Source of the DNA: Planctomycetota bacterium
GTDB taxonomy: Bacteria; Planctomycetota; PUPC01; DSUN01
Direction: 5' to 3'
DNA length: 64,000 bases
Assembly (NCBI GenBank): GCA_035384565.1
Contig: DAOOIT010000005.1
Span: forward strand, 72,503 to 136,502
The translations under genes and the position numbers were made by a program. The notes beneath the pieces were generated by a model that was given only the letters and a program-made list of their open reading frames with translations, searched no databases and was not told the origin of the DNA. This document shows positions 52,932 through 62,306 of the stretch, piece by piece; position 1 is the first letter of the stretch, and every line of letters starts with the position of its first letter.

Positions 52932-53858
52932 TCAGCCCGCCTTCTTCGCCTCCGCGGGCGCGGCGCGGTCCACGTCGAGCTTGCGCTTGAGGTCGGGGTG
53001 GCGGGCCTCGTAGAGGTCGCCTTTCTCGATCACCAGACATGCGGCGGGGCCGCCGTAGTACTCGCTCATCCCCACGTCCACGCGCACCAGGCGGCCGCCG
53101 GCCCGCACGAGCACGCCCTCGCGCGCCACGGTGTGGCCGATGACCATGCGTTTGGCCCCGTACTTGGCGAACACCTCGTCGAGCGCGGCGGCCACCTCCT
53201 CCTCGTCGCCCAGGGCGAGGAAGCGGGTCCAGAGCGGGCCGGTGTAGCTGAGGGTCAGGCCGCCCTCCTCCTCCTGCCCGAGCTCGCGGCGGACGGCGTC
53301 GTTGATCTGGCGGAGCGACGGCTTGGCCCACAGCGGCAGGAGGCCGGCGTGGGCGAACAGGGTGTCGTTGATCTGGATGACGGCGTTGTGGCGGCGGAGC
53401 CACTGGCCGTAGGCGCCCTCGGCGCTCATCGCCTGGCGGAAGTCGGCCGCGGTGCCGAACGCCTGGATTTCGCCGGGGTGGAGGTAGAACCAGGCGCCGG
53501 CCAGCACCATGGCCTCGTGGTTGCCGAGCAGGGCGTGCACGGCGCCCCCCGCCTTCGCGGCCTGGGCCTCCAGCTTCATCAACAGGTCCATCGCCCGGCG
53601 GGAGTCGGGGCCGCGGTCGAGCACGTCGCCGAGTTGCACCAGATGGGTCTTGCCGGCGGCCCAGTCGTTCCTGTCGTCCACCACGCCGGCCGCGCGAAGG
53701 GCCTTGACGAATTGGCCGAAGTCGCCGTGCACGTCGCCCACGGCGACGATCCGCTCGACGCCCTTCCACGTGTCCTGCTGCGCCTGCGCCGCCGCGGCCA
53801 GAAGGAGAATCAGGAGCCACTCGAGGGGAGCGAATGGCGTGACAACTCTCCGCCGCAT
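52932..53858 (-). CDS. secreted calcineurin-like metallophosphoesterase
   Basis: A 308-residue exported phosphatase with a signal peptide (about 1-27). Metal-site motifs are GDVHGD at 41-46, GDVLDRG at 77-83, GNHE at 111-114, then LFAHAG and VIGHTV. The order and spacing match Shewanella-like/PPP-type phosphatases, which remove phosphate from proteins or small molecules. GGAGG precedes ATG 53858. It is convergent with the activase gene. Confidence 0.88.
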   Translation of the reverse strand: MRRRVVTPFAPLEWLLILLLAAAAQAQQDTWKGVERIVAVGDVHGDFGQFVKALRAAGVVDDRNDWAAGKTHLVQLGDVLDRGPDSRRAMDLLMKLEAQAAKAGGAVHALLGNHEAMVLAGAWFYLHPGEIQAFGTAADFRQAMSAEGAYGQWLRRHNAVIQINDTLFAHAGLLPLWAKPSLRQINDAVRRELGQEEEGGLTLSYTGPLWTRFLALGDEEEVAAALDEVFAKYGAKRMVIGHTVAREGVLVRAGGRLVRVDVGMSEYYGGPAACLVIEKGDLYEARHPDLKRKLDVDRAAPAEAKKAG

Positions 53859-53876
53859 TCCTGCGCCTCCGGAGAC

Positions 53877-53952
53877 TCAAGACCGCCTGAAGGCGGGACT
53901 CCGAACCGGAGGGGCCCGCGTCGCCTGGAGTTCCGCCTTCAGGCGGTCTTGA
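53877..53952. repeat. 27-bp-arm inverted repeat of the CCTGAAGG family
   Basis: Arms 53877-53896 and 53933-53952 are exact complements (TCAAGACCGCCTGAAGGCGG). The match continues inward for about 7 bp with one mismatch. Each arm contains its own palindrome CCGCCTGAAGGCGG. A related element is at 59941-59989. It lies between divergent genes. Confidence 0.75.
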
Positions 53953-54009
53953 CGCGAATGAGCCAACCTGCCATCATTATGCCGTGGCGGGGGCGCCCGT
54001 GCAACGGGA

Positions 54010-55629
54010 ATGCGAGATGAGATGAGGCGCGCGGAGGCCATCGCGGCGGGGGTGATCCTGGCGGGCAGCGCCGCGCTGCTCTTCACGCGGCTGGGCCGCC
54101 ACGCCTTCTGGAACGACGAGGCCTACACGGCGCTGCTCGCCCAGAGCGTGTGGCGCACGGGCGACACCGGCGCCGTCATCGGGCACAATCTCCTCGCGTT
54201 CCAGGGCGGCGCGGCATTGGAGAACCTTCGCCACCGCTTCGACCCGCCGCTGGCCTACTACGTTGCCGCGCCGTTTCTCGGCATCCTGGGCGGTTCCGCC
54301 TGGGCGGGCCGCCTGCCGTTCGCGTTCTGCGGCCTGGCCACCGTGGCGCTGATGGTGCGCTGGGCGTGGCGGCAGAGCGCCCCCCCCTCGGCCTGGGGGG
54401 TCCTGGCCGTGGCGCTTCTCGGCAACGTGTCGCTGATGCTTTTCTCGCGCCAGTGCCGCTACTACGCCCTGGCCATGCTCCTCTCGACCGCGCTGGCGTA
54501 CCTCTACGTGCACGGTCGCGAGGCAGAGACGCCTCGCGCGCAGCGCCTGCGATGGCTGCTGGCGATGGCGGCCCTCTCGGTGTGCCTGCTGGCGACGAAC
54601 TACATCAACTACGCTGCGTTCTACGCCTGCGCGGCGGCGGACTACCTGGCCTGGGGCCGCCGGCGCTGCCGGCTGGCGCGGCGCGATCTGGCCCTGCTCT
54701 TCGCCCCGCAGGTCATTCTCGGCGGCCTGATCGTCGCCGTGTGGAACCCGCTCGGCAAGGCCGTGGTGCCCCACGAGAGCGCGTCCTGGCTCGCCGACAA
54801 GGCGACGCTGTTCTGGTGGAACCTGCGCGACCTGAGCCGATGCGAGTTCGGCGTGGCCGCGCTCATCCTTTCCGCCCCGGTGCTCTGCTGGGCGACCCGG
54901 GACGCCTGGCTCCTCCGCGCGTTCACGGCGCTGCTGGTCTACGTGGCGGCGGCCACCCTGCTCTCGCCCCAGCCCGTGAGCGTGACCAGCTTCGCCGATG
55001 TGCGCTACCTCGTGCCGCTGGTCCCGCTGTGCATCGCGCTGGGCGTGCTATGCGTTCGAGCGCTGGGGAGACGACTCCCCGCCGCCGCTGTGCCGCTGGC
55101 CGTCGCCGCCTTCGGCACGAACCTGCTCCAGCTCGGCCCGCACCTGGGCGACCCTGTGCGTTCGACCCTCGCCGAGTACCTCGGCGAGCTGGCCCGCCCG
55201 CGGACGACCGCCTACGGCGCCGCAGCGGCGTGGGTCAACGCGAACGTGGCCGAGGGCGAGAGCGTGTGGGTGCTGCCCGAGTACGCCGTCTCGCCGCTGA
55301 TGTTCCACGCGCCGCGGGCGGTCTACGCCTGGCAACTGAGCTGGCCGCCGGCCGAGCAGTTCCGCGGCCTGCCCGACATCCATTTCAAGGACCGCGTGCC
55401 GCCCGACGTCATTCTCGCCTTCGGGCCCGTCGTCCAGCCGCTCCGCAGGATACTCGCCGCCTGGGAGAGTCGGGGCTGGCGCTATGACCAGGCGGCGACG
55501 CTGGACGTCTACTGGCGCGACGACGCCCGGCCCGAGCTCTTCTGGCATGCCTTCCGCCCCGTGGCGCGCTTCGACCGGGCGACGGAGGGCATCTGCATTT
55601 TCCGCCTCCACCATGGCGAAAGGAGATGA
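54010..55629 (+). CDS. GT-C-fold membrane glycosyltransferase-like protein
   Basis: A 539-residue integral membrane protein with about 10-11 helices. The first periplasmic loop has the GT39/ArnT-like motif WNDEAYTALLAQS with the catalytic-type Asp-Glu pair. FSRQCRYYALAMLL resembles the conserved second motif. A soluble C-terminal domain follows from about residue 405. The family moves sugars from lipid-phosphate carriers to proteins or lipids. Start ATG 54010; ATG 54022 is also possible. Confidence 0.82.
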   Translation: MRDEMRRAEAIAAGVILAGSAALLFTRLGRHAFWNDEAYTALLAQSVWRTGDTGAVIGHNLLAFQGGAALENLRHRFDPPLAYYVAAPFLGILGGSAWAGRLPFAFCGLATVALMVRWAWRQSAPPSAWGVLAVALLGNVSLMLFSRQCRYYALAMLLSTALAYLYVHGREAETPRAQRLRWLLAMAALSVCLLATNYINYAAFYACAAADYLAWGRRRCRLARRDLALLFAPQVILGGLIVAVWNPLGKAVVPHESASWLADKATLFWWNLRDLSRCEFGVAALILSAPVLCWATRDAWLLRAFTALLVYVAAATLLSPQPVSVTSFADVRYLVPLVPLCIALGVLCVRALGRRLPAAAVPLAVAAFGTNLLQLGPHLGDPVRSTLAEYLGELARPRTTAYGAAAAWVNANVAEGESVWVLPEYAVSPLMFHAPRAVYAWQLSWPPAEQFRGLPDIHFKDRVPPDVILAFGPVVQPLRRILAAWESRGWRYDQAATLDVYWRDDARPELFWHAFRPVARFDRATEGICIFRLHHGERR

Positions 55630-55633
55630 ACCC

Positions 55634-56749
55634 GTGAACAGGCTCGCATACCTCCTCGCCGCGCTGGCGTCCGGCCTCGCAGGCGTCTCGGCGGCCGAGA
55701 GGGCCGACGCCGACCCCAGGCCCCAATTGCCCAGGCCCGACGCCAAGGCGCCCGACGTTACGAAGCCGGTCAAGGTGTTCATCCTGATGGGGCAGTCCAA
55801 CATGGTCGGCATGGGGGAGCTGGGGCCGGAGACCACCAAGGGCACCCTCGCCTACCTCACCAGGAAGGAGGGCAAGTACCCGTGGCTGGTGGACGAGGCG
55901 GGCAACTGGACGGTTCGCACGGACGTCTACTACTACGACGCCCGCGTGAAGAAGGGCAGCCCTCTGAGCCCGACCTCGAACAATGGAAAGACGATCGGGC
56001 CGGAACTGGGTTTCGGTTACGTCATGGGTTACGTCCTCGATGAGCCCGTGCTCGTCCTCAAGTCGTGCATCGGCAACCGCAGCCTGGGCTGGGACCTCTT
56101 GCCGCCCGGCAGCGAGCGGTACGAGTTCGAGGGCAAGGTGTACGCGGGCTACAAGGATCGGCCGCCCTTCTGGGACATGGACAAGGAGAAGGGCACGGCG
56201 ACAGAGCCTCCCGCGTGGACCGACAGGAAGACCGGGAAGGCCATAGACTGGTATGCCGGCAAGCAGTACGACACCGACGTGGCCGACGCGAAGGATGTGT
56301 TGAAGAACCTCGCCAAGTGCTGGCCCGACTACCGGGGCCAGGGCTACGAGGTCGCCGGCTTCGTCTTCTGGCAGGGCCACAAGGACACGGGCAGTGCGGC
56401 TCACGCCAGCCGTTACGAACAGAACCTCGTGCGGTTCATCCAGTGCCTTCGGAAGGATTTCGACGCCCCCGACGCCAAGTTCGTGCTGGCCACGGGGTGC
56501 GGGAACCCCGGACGCACGGGTCTTGGGCTCCAGATCGCCGAGGCGCAGCTCGCCATCGCCGACGCGAAGAAGCACCCCGAGTTCGCCGGCAACGTGAAGG
56601 CCGTAGATTCACGCGACCTGTGGCGGGAGGCGGACGTGTCGCCGAAGAACCAAGGCTACCACTACAACCGCAACGCCGAGACCTACCTGGAAGTCGGCCT
56701 CCGCCTCGGCTGGGCCATGGCGGATCTGCTGAGGAACAAGAAGGAATGA
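55634..56749 (+). CDS. secreted SGNH sialate O-acetylesterase-like enzyme
   Basis: A 371-residue exported esterase with a signal peptide (about 1-21). The nucleophile is S55 in FILMGQSNMVG, the SASA/CE6 signature. Further landmarks are LVLKSCIGNRSLGWDL and FVFWQGHKDTGS. The family removes acetyl groups from sialic acid or xylan. GTG at 55634 is used because AGGAG lies 8 nt upstream and the leader begins there. It follows the GT-C gene by 4 nt. It could work with the sialidase-like enzyme encoded at 13202. Confidence 0.88.
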   Translation: MNRLAYLLAALASGLAGVSAAERADADPRPQLPRPDAKAPDVTKPVKVFILMGQSNMVGMGELGPETTKGTLAYLTRKEGKYPWLVDEAGNWTVRTDVYYYDARVKKGSPLSPTSNNGKTIGPELGFGYVMGYVLDEPVLVLKSCIGNRSLGWDLLPPGSERYEFEGKVYAGYKDRPPFWDMDKEKGTATEPPAWTDRKTGKAIDWYAGKQYDTDVADAKDVLKNLAKCWPDYRGQGYEVAGFVFWQGHKDTGSAAHASRYEQNLVRFIQCLRKDFDAPDAKFVLATGCGNPGRTGLGLQIAEAQLAIADAKKHPEFAGNVKAVDSRDLWREADVSPKNQGYHYNRNAETYLEVGLRLGWAMADLLRNKKE

Positions 56750-56885
56750 CCGCCTGCCCGCACATGCGGTGCCAGGCACCTAATGAGGACATAAGTCCTT
56801 GTCATTATGGCGTTTATGGGCTGCGATGACATTTCGATGGATGCGCTGGGGGTGTCGGCAGGGGCGCGTGGCCCGGGGGCAAGTG

Positions 56886-57075
56886 TCCATACTTGCTCAT
56901 CCCCAGGGGGAGAGAGTGAGCAAGTATGGACGGAAGCGGGAGAGTAGGCGATTGCCGCGGTTCCGGCCATACAGCGCCCGTCCGGGCGGTGAGCAAGTAT
57001 GGGCGGAAGGGGGAGAATGGGCAATTCTCGCGATTCCGGCCGCGCCGGGCCCGTCCGGACGGTGAGCAAGTATGG
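56886..57075. repeat. dispersed ~73-nt hairpin repeat, tandem copies
   Basis: A perfect 14-bp inverted repeat (TCCATACTTGCTCA at 56886-56899 with 56917-56930) begins the array. The arm TGAGCAAGTATGG then recurs at 56990 and 57063, exactly 73 nt apart. Between them lie conserved segments (CGGAAG, GGGAGA, TTCCGGCC, GCCCGTCCGG). The whole 56750-57130 gap is made of this array plus flanking sequence without a gene. Confidence 0.85.
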
Positions 57076-57130
57076 GCGTGAGGCCGGGGGCGCGCGAACA
57101 GCGATGCGCGCGGGCCGGCCGCCGGCCTGT

Positions 57131-57934
57131 TCAACTCCTGGGGGGGAAGAGCTCGTCGGCGGTGCCGGCGAAGTAGCGCTGCTTGTGGGCCTGGGTGTAG
57201 CCGAGTTCGTCGAGGATGGCCAGGTCGGTTTCGATGTGCCACTTCTGGCCGGCGAGGCGGCCGGGGAGGCAGCCGTCGGTGCCGAACATGACGCGCTCGA
57301 CGCCGCAGAACTCGAGGGCGTTGGCGAGGGCGGCCTTGCGGATGTGGGGCGGGGTGCCGCGGGTGGTGTCTATGTAGCTCTGCCAGCGGGTCTTGTCGTA
57401 GCCCGCCGCCGCGCGCATCCTGCCCATGACGGCCAGGGCCTCCTCGCACCAGGGCCAGGAGATGTGGGCCATGGCGAAGCGGATGTTGGGGTAGTGGAGG
57501 AGCTTTTCGAGCCAGAGCGGGCGGCAGAAGCGCGAGCCGTCGTCGTAGCCGTAGAGGATGCCGGTGTGGAAGAGGACGCGGGCCTTGAGGGCGTGCAGGC
57601 GCTCCCAGAAGGGCTCGAGGCGCTCTTCGTAGGCGTACCAGTGGTCGGGGATGATCTTGATGCCGGTGAAGCCGAGCTCGGTGACGGCCTCCTCGGCGAG
57701 GCCGGCGATGCCGGGGATGGTGGGGTTGAGCCAGGCCAGGCCGCCGATGCGGTCGGGCGCGCCGTCGAAGACCTTCCTGGCCGCGAGGAGATTCTCGCGC
57801 GTCTTCTGGAGGGAGACGCGCTCGGTCTCGGAGATGAGCAGGATGCGCTCGACGCCCAAGGCGTCCATCTGGGCGAGCGCCTCGGCGGTGTCGGTGGGGC
57901 CGGTCATGTGGACGTGGCAGTCAACGATTCGCAT
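57131..57934 (-). CDS. amidohydrolase-family (TIM-barrel) protein
   Basis: A 267-residue metal-dependent hydrolase. The N-terminal HxH is in IVDCHVHMTG. Later ligands are suggested by GIKIIPDHW, VLFHTG, FAMAHISW and VMFGTDG. This matches the amidohydrolase-2 group, which includes decarboxylases and lactonases. GGAGGTG precedes ATG 57934. Its start overlaps the end of the OPT transporter gene by 14 nt, so it may process an imported compound. Confidence 0.87.
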   Translation of the reverse strand: MRIVDCHVHMTGPTDTAEALAQMDALGVERILLISETERVSLQKTRENLLAARKVFDGAPDRIGGLAWLNPTIPGIAGLAEEAVTELGFTGIKIIPDHWYAYEERLEPFWERLHALKARVLFHTGILYGYDDGSRFCRPLWLEKLLHYPNIRFAMAHISWPWCEEALAVMGRMRAAAGYDKTRWQSYIDTTRGTPPHIRKAALANALEFCGVERVMFGTDGCLPGRLAGQKWHIETDLAILDELGYTQAHKQRYFAGTADELFPPRS

Positions 57935-59834
57935 GGGGCACCTCCATTCGCGGGGGGCGGGTGGCGACGCGGAAGAGCGCGATGAGCACGACGTGGAAGA
58001 GCACGACGGCGGGCCATCGGAGCGGCCCGCCTGCGGGGCCGACGGCGAGGGGGTTCTGGCCGGCGTTGAGCACGATGGGGATGGCGAGGAGGATGCCGAG
58101 GAGGGCCTCGCCGGTGATGAGGCCGGCGGCCAGGAGCACGCCGTGCGGCTCGGCGGCGGGCCGGGCGCGGCGGCGGCGGAGCGTCCGTTCGCTCATCCAG
58201 GCGATGAGGCCGCCGGCGAAGATGGCCACGCCGAGTTCGAGCGGCAGGTAGATGCCCACGGCCACGGCGAGCACGGGCGTGCGGAAGCGGCTGCCGCGGC
58301 GCTCGAGCACGGTATCGAGCGCGGCCACCACGACCGCGGCCGCCGCGCCGATGGCGACCATGCCCCACGGCAGGTCGCGCGCGAAGACGCCGCGGGCCAC
58401 CGAGGCCATGAGCGTGGCTTGCGGGGCGCGAAGCGGGCTCGGGTGCGTGGCCGTCGGCTCGCCGATGCCGTAGGCGGCGAGGAGCAGCGAGAGGATGGGC
58501 GCGAGCACCAGGGCCGCGGCCGCCACGCCCACGGCCTCCATCACCTGCTGCTTCCAGGGCGTGGCGCCCACGAGCTGGCCGGTCTTGAGGTCCTGGAGCA
58601 CGTCGCCGCCGATGGCCGCGGCGCAGCAGACCACGGCCCCGACGAGAATCGCGGCCGCCGGCCCCGCCGCGCCGCCTACGCCGAGGGCGAGGAGCAGCAG
58701 GGCGGTCGTGAGAATCGTGGCGATCGTGACGCCCGAGATGGGGTTGTTCGACGAGCCGACCAGCCCGGCCATGTACGACGCCACGGCGGAGAACAGGAAC
58801 CCGGCGAGGAGCATCACGACGGCGAGGAAGGCCGCGACCGCCGTGCTGCCCGCCAGGTGGCGGAACAGCGCGAAGAGGGGCACGACGGATGCCACGAGGG
58901 CGATGCCCACCCACGGCATCGGCGCGTCGCGCTCGGTGCGGGGCGTCGAGCCGCCGTCGCGCGCGTGGCGATAGGCGGCCAGGCCCGAGCGGATGCCGCG
59001 CACGAGGCTCGGCCACAGCCGCACGATGGCCCACAGCCCGCCCACGATCATCGCGCCCACGCCGATGTAGCGGGTCTGCGTCTTCCACAGGGTCCAGGCC
59101 AGCGCCGACGGCTCGGGCTCCGGCCCGGCTCCCTGCGCCGCGGCGGCGATGGGGATGGCGACGAACCAGTTGGCCGCGCCGCCCAGGAAGACGAGCACGG
59201 CGATGTTGAACCCCACGATGTAGCCGACGCCCACCAGCGCGGGCGCGAGGCTCGCGGCGAAGCAGAAGACGGAGCGCCCCGCCCGCGTCGCGGCCTCGAC
59301 CGAGCCGGTCCAGAGGTGAAGCCCCGTCTCGCCGAGCTTGAAGAGCGCGCCCAGCCCCGCGCCGAAGACGAGGGGGCCGAGGCCGCCGCCCGCCTTCGCG
59401 CCCACGCGGAGCACGGCCGCCGTGGCCACGCCCTCGGGGAAGGCCAGCTTGGCCTCGACGACGAGCGCCCGCCGCAGCGGAATCGTGAACAGCGTGCCGA
59501 GCAGGCCGCCGAGGCCGGCGATGAGGGTCGTCTGCCAGTAGTCGAACTCCGCCCAGGCGCCCAGGATCAGCAGCGCGGGCAGCGTGAAGATCACGCCGGC
59601 CGCGAGCGACTCGCCCGCCGAGGCGGCCGTCTGCACGATGTTGTTCTCCAGGATGCTCGCGCGGCGGAAGCCGCGCAGCACGGCCATCGAGATGACGGCC
59701 GCGGGGATGGAGGCCGACACGGTCATCCCCGCCAGCAGGCCGAGATAGGCGTTGGCCGCCCCCAGCACCATCGAGAGCAGCACGCCCAGCACCACCGCCT
59801 TCACAGTGATCTCGGGGAGGTCAGGCTCGTGCAT
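57921..59834 (-). CDS. OPT-family oligopeptide/metal-chelate transporter
   Basis: A 637-residue membrane protein with about 14-16 helices. The start is EITVKAVVLGVLLSMVLGAANAYLGLLAG and a later FPEGVATAAVLRVG motif is typical of prokaryotic OPT proteins. GSSNNPISGVTIAT and GDVLQDLKTGQLVGATPWKQQ are further family landmarks. OPT proteins import peptides or siderophore-like chelates with protons. GAGGAG precedes ATG 59834. It is translationally coupled to the amidohydrolase. Confidence 0.93.
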   Translation of the reverse strand: MHEPDLPEITVKAVVLGVLLSMVLGAANAYLGLLAGMTVSASIPAAVISMAVLRGFRRASILENNIVQTAASAGESLAAGVIFTLPALLILGAWAEFDYWQTTLIAGLGGLLGTLFTIPLRRALVVEAKLAFPEGVATAAVLRVGAKAGGGLGPLVFGAGLGALFKLGETGLHLWTGSVEAATRAGRSVFCFAASLAPALVGVGYIVGFNIAVLVFLGGAANWFVAIPIAAAAQGAGPEPEPSALAWTLWKTQTRYIGVGAMIVGGLWAIVRLWPSLVRGIRSGLAAYRHARDGGSTPRTERDAPMPWVGIALVASVVPLFALFRHLAGSTAVAAFLAVVMLLAGFLFSAVASYMAGLVGSSNNPISGVTIATILTTALLLLALGVGGAAGPAAAILVGAVVCCAAAIGGDVLQDLKTGQLVGATPWKQQVMEAVGVAAAALVLAPILSLLLAAYGIGEPTATHPSPLRAPQATLMASVARGVFARDLPWGMVAIGAAAAVVVAALDTVLERRGSRFRTPVLAVAVGIYLPLELGVAIFAGGLIAWMSERTLRRRRARPAAEPHGVLLAAGLITGEALLGILLAIPIVLNAGQNPLAVGPAGGPLRWPAVVLFHVVLIALFRVATRPPRMEVPHANR

Positions 59835-59845
59835 TCAGACTCCTC

Positions 59846-59874
59846 TTGGCTGCGAGAGGCAAATAGTGTATCCT
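59846..59874 (+). promoter_or_regulatory. candidate promoter of the GH2 gene
   Basis: TTGGCT (59846-59851), 17-nt spacer, TATCCT (59869-59874). The GTG start is at 60002, so the leader would include the palindromic element at 59941-59989. Confidence 0.4.
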
Positions 59875-59940
59875 ATGACGCCGTTCGAGGAAAGGGGCAA
59901 ATGGCATCGTGCCCCGGGAAGGATCGCCGAGTTCGCGGCG

Positions 59941-59989
59941 CGGGCTTCAGCCCGTACCTCTCCGGCCTGAAGGCCGCACTACCAACCTG
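59941..59989. repeat. twin palindrome of the CCTGAAGG family in the GH2 leader
   Basis: CGGGCTTCAGCCCG and CGGCCTGAAGGCCG are each perfect palindromes. The second is followed by CACTACCAACCTGA, which aligns with the arm sequence at 53883 (ACTCCGAACCGGA). The element ends just before the ribosome site of the GH2 gene. Confidence 0.7.
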
Positions 59990-60001
59990 AAGGAGCTTGC
60001 C

Positions 60002-62278
60002 GTGAAGGTGAGGTCGCTGGGGTTCGTCGTTGCGTTGGGACTCGCCGCATCAGCCCTCGCCGCCGAATGGCAGATGGCCAAGGGGCCATTGATGACCCGA
60101 TGGGCGAAGGACGTTGCGCCCGACAAGGCCTGGCCCGAATACCCGCGCCCCCAGATGGTCCGCAAAGAATGGCAGAACCTCAACGGCCTGTGGGACTATG
60201 CAATCGTCGCCAGAGACGCCGCCCAGCCGACGGCCTGGGAGGGCAAGATTCTCGTCCCCTTCCCCGTCGAATCCGCGCTCTCAGGCGTGATGAAGAGGGT
60301 GGACGAGAAGCAGCGCCTCTGGTATCGCCGCACGTTCGATGTGCCCGCGGCGTGGAAGGGCAAACGGGTGCTCCTCCACTTCGAGGCCGTGGACTGGGAA
60401 ACGACCGTGTGGGTGAACGGCAAGGAGCTGGGCACCCATCGCGGCGGCTACGACCCCTTCAGCTTCGACATCACCGACGCGCTGAAGGCCGACGGCGCGC
60501 AGGAACTCGTCCTCGCCGTCTTCGACCCCACGGACGCCGGCTTCCAGCCCATCGGCAAGCAGCGCAAGAACCCCGGCGGCATCATGTACACGCCGTCCAC
60601 CGGCATCTGGCAGACCGCCTGGCTCGAGCCGGTGCCCGTCGCCTGGGTGGACTCGCTGCGGATCGATCCCGACGTGGACGCCGGCCTCGTGCGCGTGACG
60701 GTGAAGGGCGCGGGCCAGTGGCGCAAGCCGCCTACCGCCGAGATCGTCGTCCATTCAGGCGGCAAGGAGATCGGCACTGCAAAGGCCGTGGTAGACGAGA
60801 CGGCCGAGCTGAGGATCCCCGACATCAAGCTCTGGACGCCCGACACGCCGTTCCTCTACGATCTCACGATCAAGCTGGGCGAGGACTCGGTCGAGAGCTA
60901 CTTCGGGATGCGGAAGATCGCCCTGGGCAAGGACGAGGCAGGGATCACGCGGATGATGCTCAATGGCAAGCCCGTCTTCCACATCGGGCCGCTCGACCAG
61001 GGCTTCTGGCCCGACGGGCTGCACACCGCGCCGTGCGACGAGGCCATGCGCTACGACATCGAGATGACGAAGAAGCTGGGGATGAACTGCGCCCGCAAGC
61101 ACACGAAGTACGAGCCGAGCCGCTGGTACTACTGGTGCGACAAGCTGGGCCTCCTGGTCTGGCAGGACATGCCCAGCATGTTCGTCGAGCCGCCCAGGGA
61201 GACGAAGGACAAGCAGGGCAACGTCCGCAAGCCCGGCCCCGCCGCCTTCGAGCGCTTCGAGCAGGCGAAGAAGAACTTCGAGATCGAACTCGTCCGCATG
61301 ATCGAGTGCCGCCGCAACCACCCCTCCATCGTCATGTGGGTGCCCTTCAACGAGGGCTGGGGCCAGCACGACACCGAACGCTACTGCGAGCTGATCAAGA
61401 AGCTCGACCCCACCCGCCTCGTGAACAACGCCAGCGGCTGGACGGATATGAAGGTCGGCGACGTGCACGACATCCACGCCTACCCCGGCCCTGCCATGCC
61501 GCCCGTCGAGGAAAAGCGGGCCGCCGTCCTCGGCGAGTTCGGCGGACTCGGCCTGGGCGTGGACGGCCACACGTGGACGGCCAAGCACTGGGGCTATCGG
61601 GGCGCGGCCAGCCAGGAGGACCTCACGAAGCAGTACGTGAAGCTCCTCCAGCGCCTCTACCAGCTCCGCGACAAGGGCCTGTGCGCCGGCATCTACACCC
61701 AGACGAGCGACGTGGAGACCGAGTGCAACGGCCTGATGACCTACGACCGTGAGCTGGTGAAGCTCGACCTCGAGGCGGCGGCGAAGGCCAACCGCGGCGA
61801 GTTCCCGCCCCCGCCCGACGTCAAGGTCATCGTGCCCACGTCGGAGAAGGAAGGCATCGCCTGGCGCTACACCACCGAGAAGCCGGCCGACGACTGGTTC
61901 AAGCCTGACTTCGACGACAAGGGCTGGAAGGAAGGCCCCGCCGGCTTCGGCACCCGGAACACCCCCGGCACCACCGTCCGCACCGAGTGGCGCACGCCCG
62001 ACATCTGGATTCGCCGCACCGTCGAGCTGCCCTCGACCAAGCTCGTCAACCCCGCCCTCTCGATGCACCATGATGAGGACGCCGAGGTCTACATCAACGG
62101 CGTGCTGGCCGTGAAGATCGGCGGCTTCACCACGCAGTACGAGGAGTTCGAGCTGACCAAGGAGGGCGCCGCCGCCCTCAAGCCCGGCAGGAACGTCCTC
62201 GCCGTCCACTGCAAGCAGACCATGGGCGGCCAGTACATTGACCTGGGCCTCGTGGACCTGGTGCCGAAGGCCCGGTAG
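60002..62278 (+). CDS. secreted glycoside hydrolase family 2 enzyme
   Basis: A 758-residue exported glycosidase. GTG 60002 with AAGGAG 6 nt upstream gives a clean signal peptide (KVRSLGFVVALGLAASALAA). The N-terminal sugar-binding domain shows WYRRTFDVPAAWKGKRVLLHFE, then the Ig-like and TIM-barrel domains. Likely acid/base E451 (PFNEGW) and nucleophile E512 (LGEFGG). The C-terminal 150 residues form another jelly-roll domain (WIRRTVELPS, VYINGVLAVKIGG). Family members are beta-galactosidases, glucuronidases or mannosidases; which one cannot be told. Confidence 0.9.
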   Translation: MKVRSLGFVVALGLAASALAAEWQMAKGPLMTRWAKDVAPDKAWPEYPRPQMVRKEWQNLNGLWDYAIVARDAAQPTAWEGKILVPFPVESALSGVMKRVDEKQRLWYRRTFDVPAAWKGKRVLLHFEAVDWETTVWVNGKELGTHRGGYDPFSFDITDALKADGAQELVLAVFDPTDAGFQPIGKQRKNPGGIMYTPSTGIWQTAWLEPVPVAWVDSLRIDPDVDAGLVRVTVKGAGQWRKPPTAEIVVHSGGKEIGTAKAVVDETAELRIPDIKLWTPDTPFLYDLTIKLGEDSVESYFGMRKIALGKDEAGITRMMLNGKPVFHIGPLDQGFWPDGLHTAPCDEAMRYDIEMTKKLGMNCARKHTKYEPSRWYYWCDKLGLLVWQDMPSMFVEPPRETKDKQGNVRKPGPAAFERFEQAKKNFEIELVRMIECRRNHPSIVMWVPFNEGWGQHDTERYCELIKKLDPTRLVNNASGWTDMKVGDVHDIHAYPGPAMPPVEEKRAAVLGEFGGLGLGVDGHTWTAKHWGYRGAASQEDLTKQYVKLLQRLYQLRDKGLCAGIYTQTSDVETECNGLMTYDRELVKLDLEAAAKANRGEFPPPPDVKVIVPTSEKEGIAWRYTTEKPADDWFKPDFDDKGWKEGPAGFGTRNTPGTTVRTEWRTPDIWIRRTVELPSTKLVNPALSMHHDEDAEVYINGVLAVKIGGFTTQYEEFELTKEGAAALKPGRNVLAVHCKQTMGGQYIDLGLVDLVPKAR

Positions 62279-62306
62279 CCACACTCTCGGCGCCGCAAGG
62301 GCTGTG

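Noticed and set aside
56886..57075. CRISPR array
   Set aside because: The 73-nt tandem repeats have diverged interiors that are also repeats, not unique spacers, only three arms exist, and no cas gene is present.
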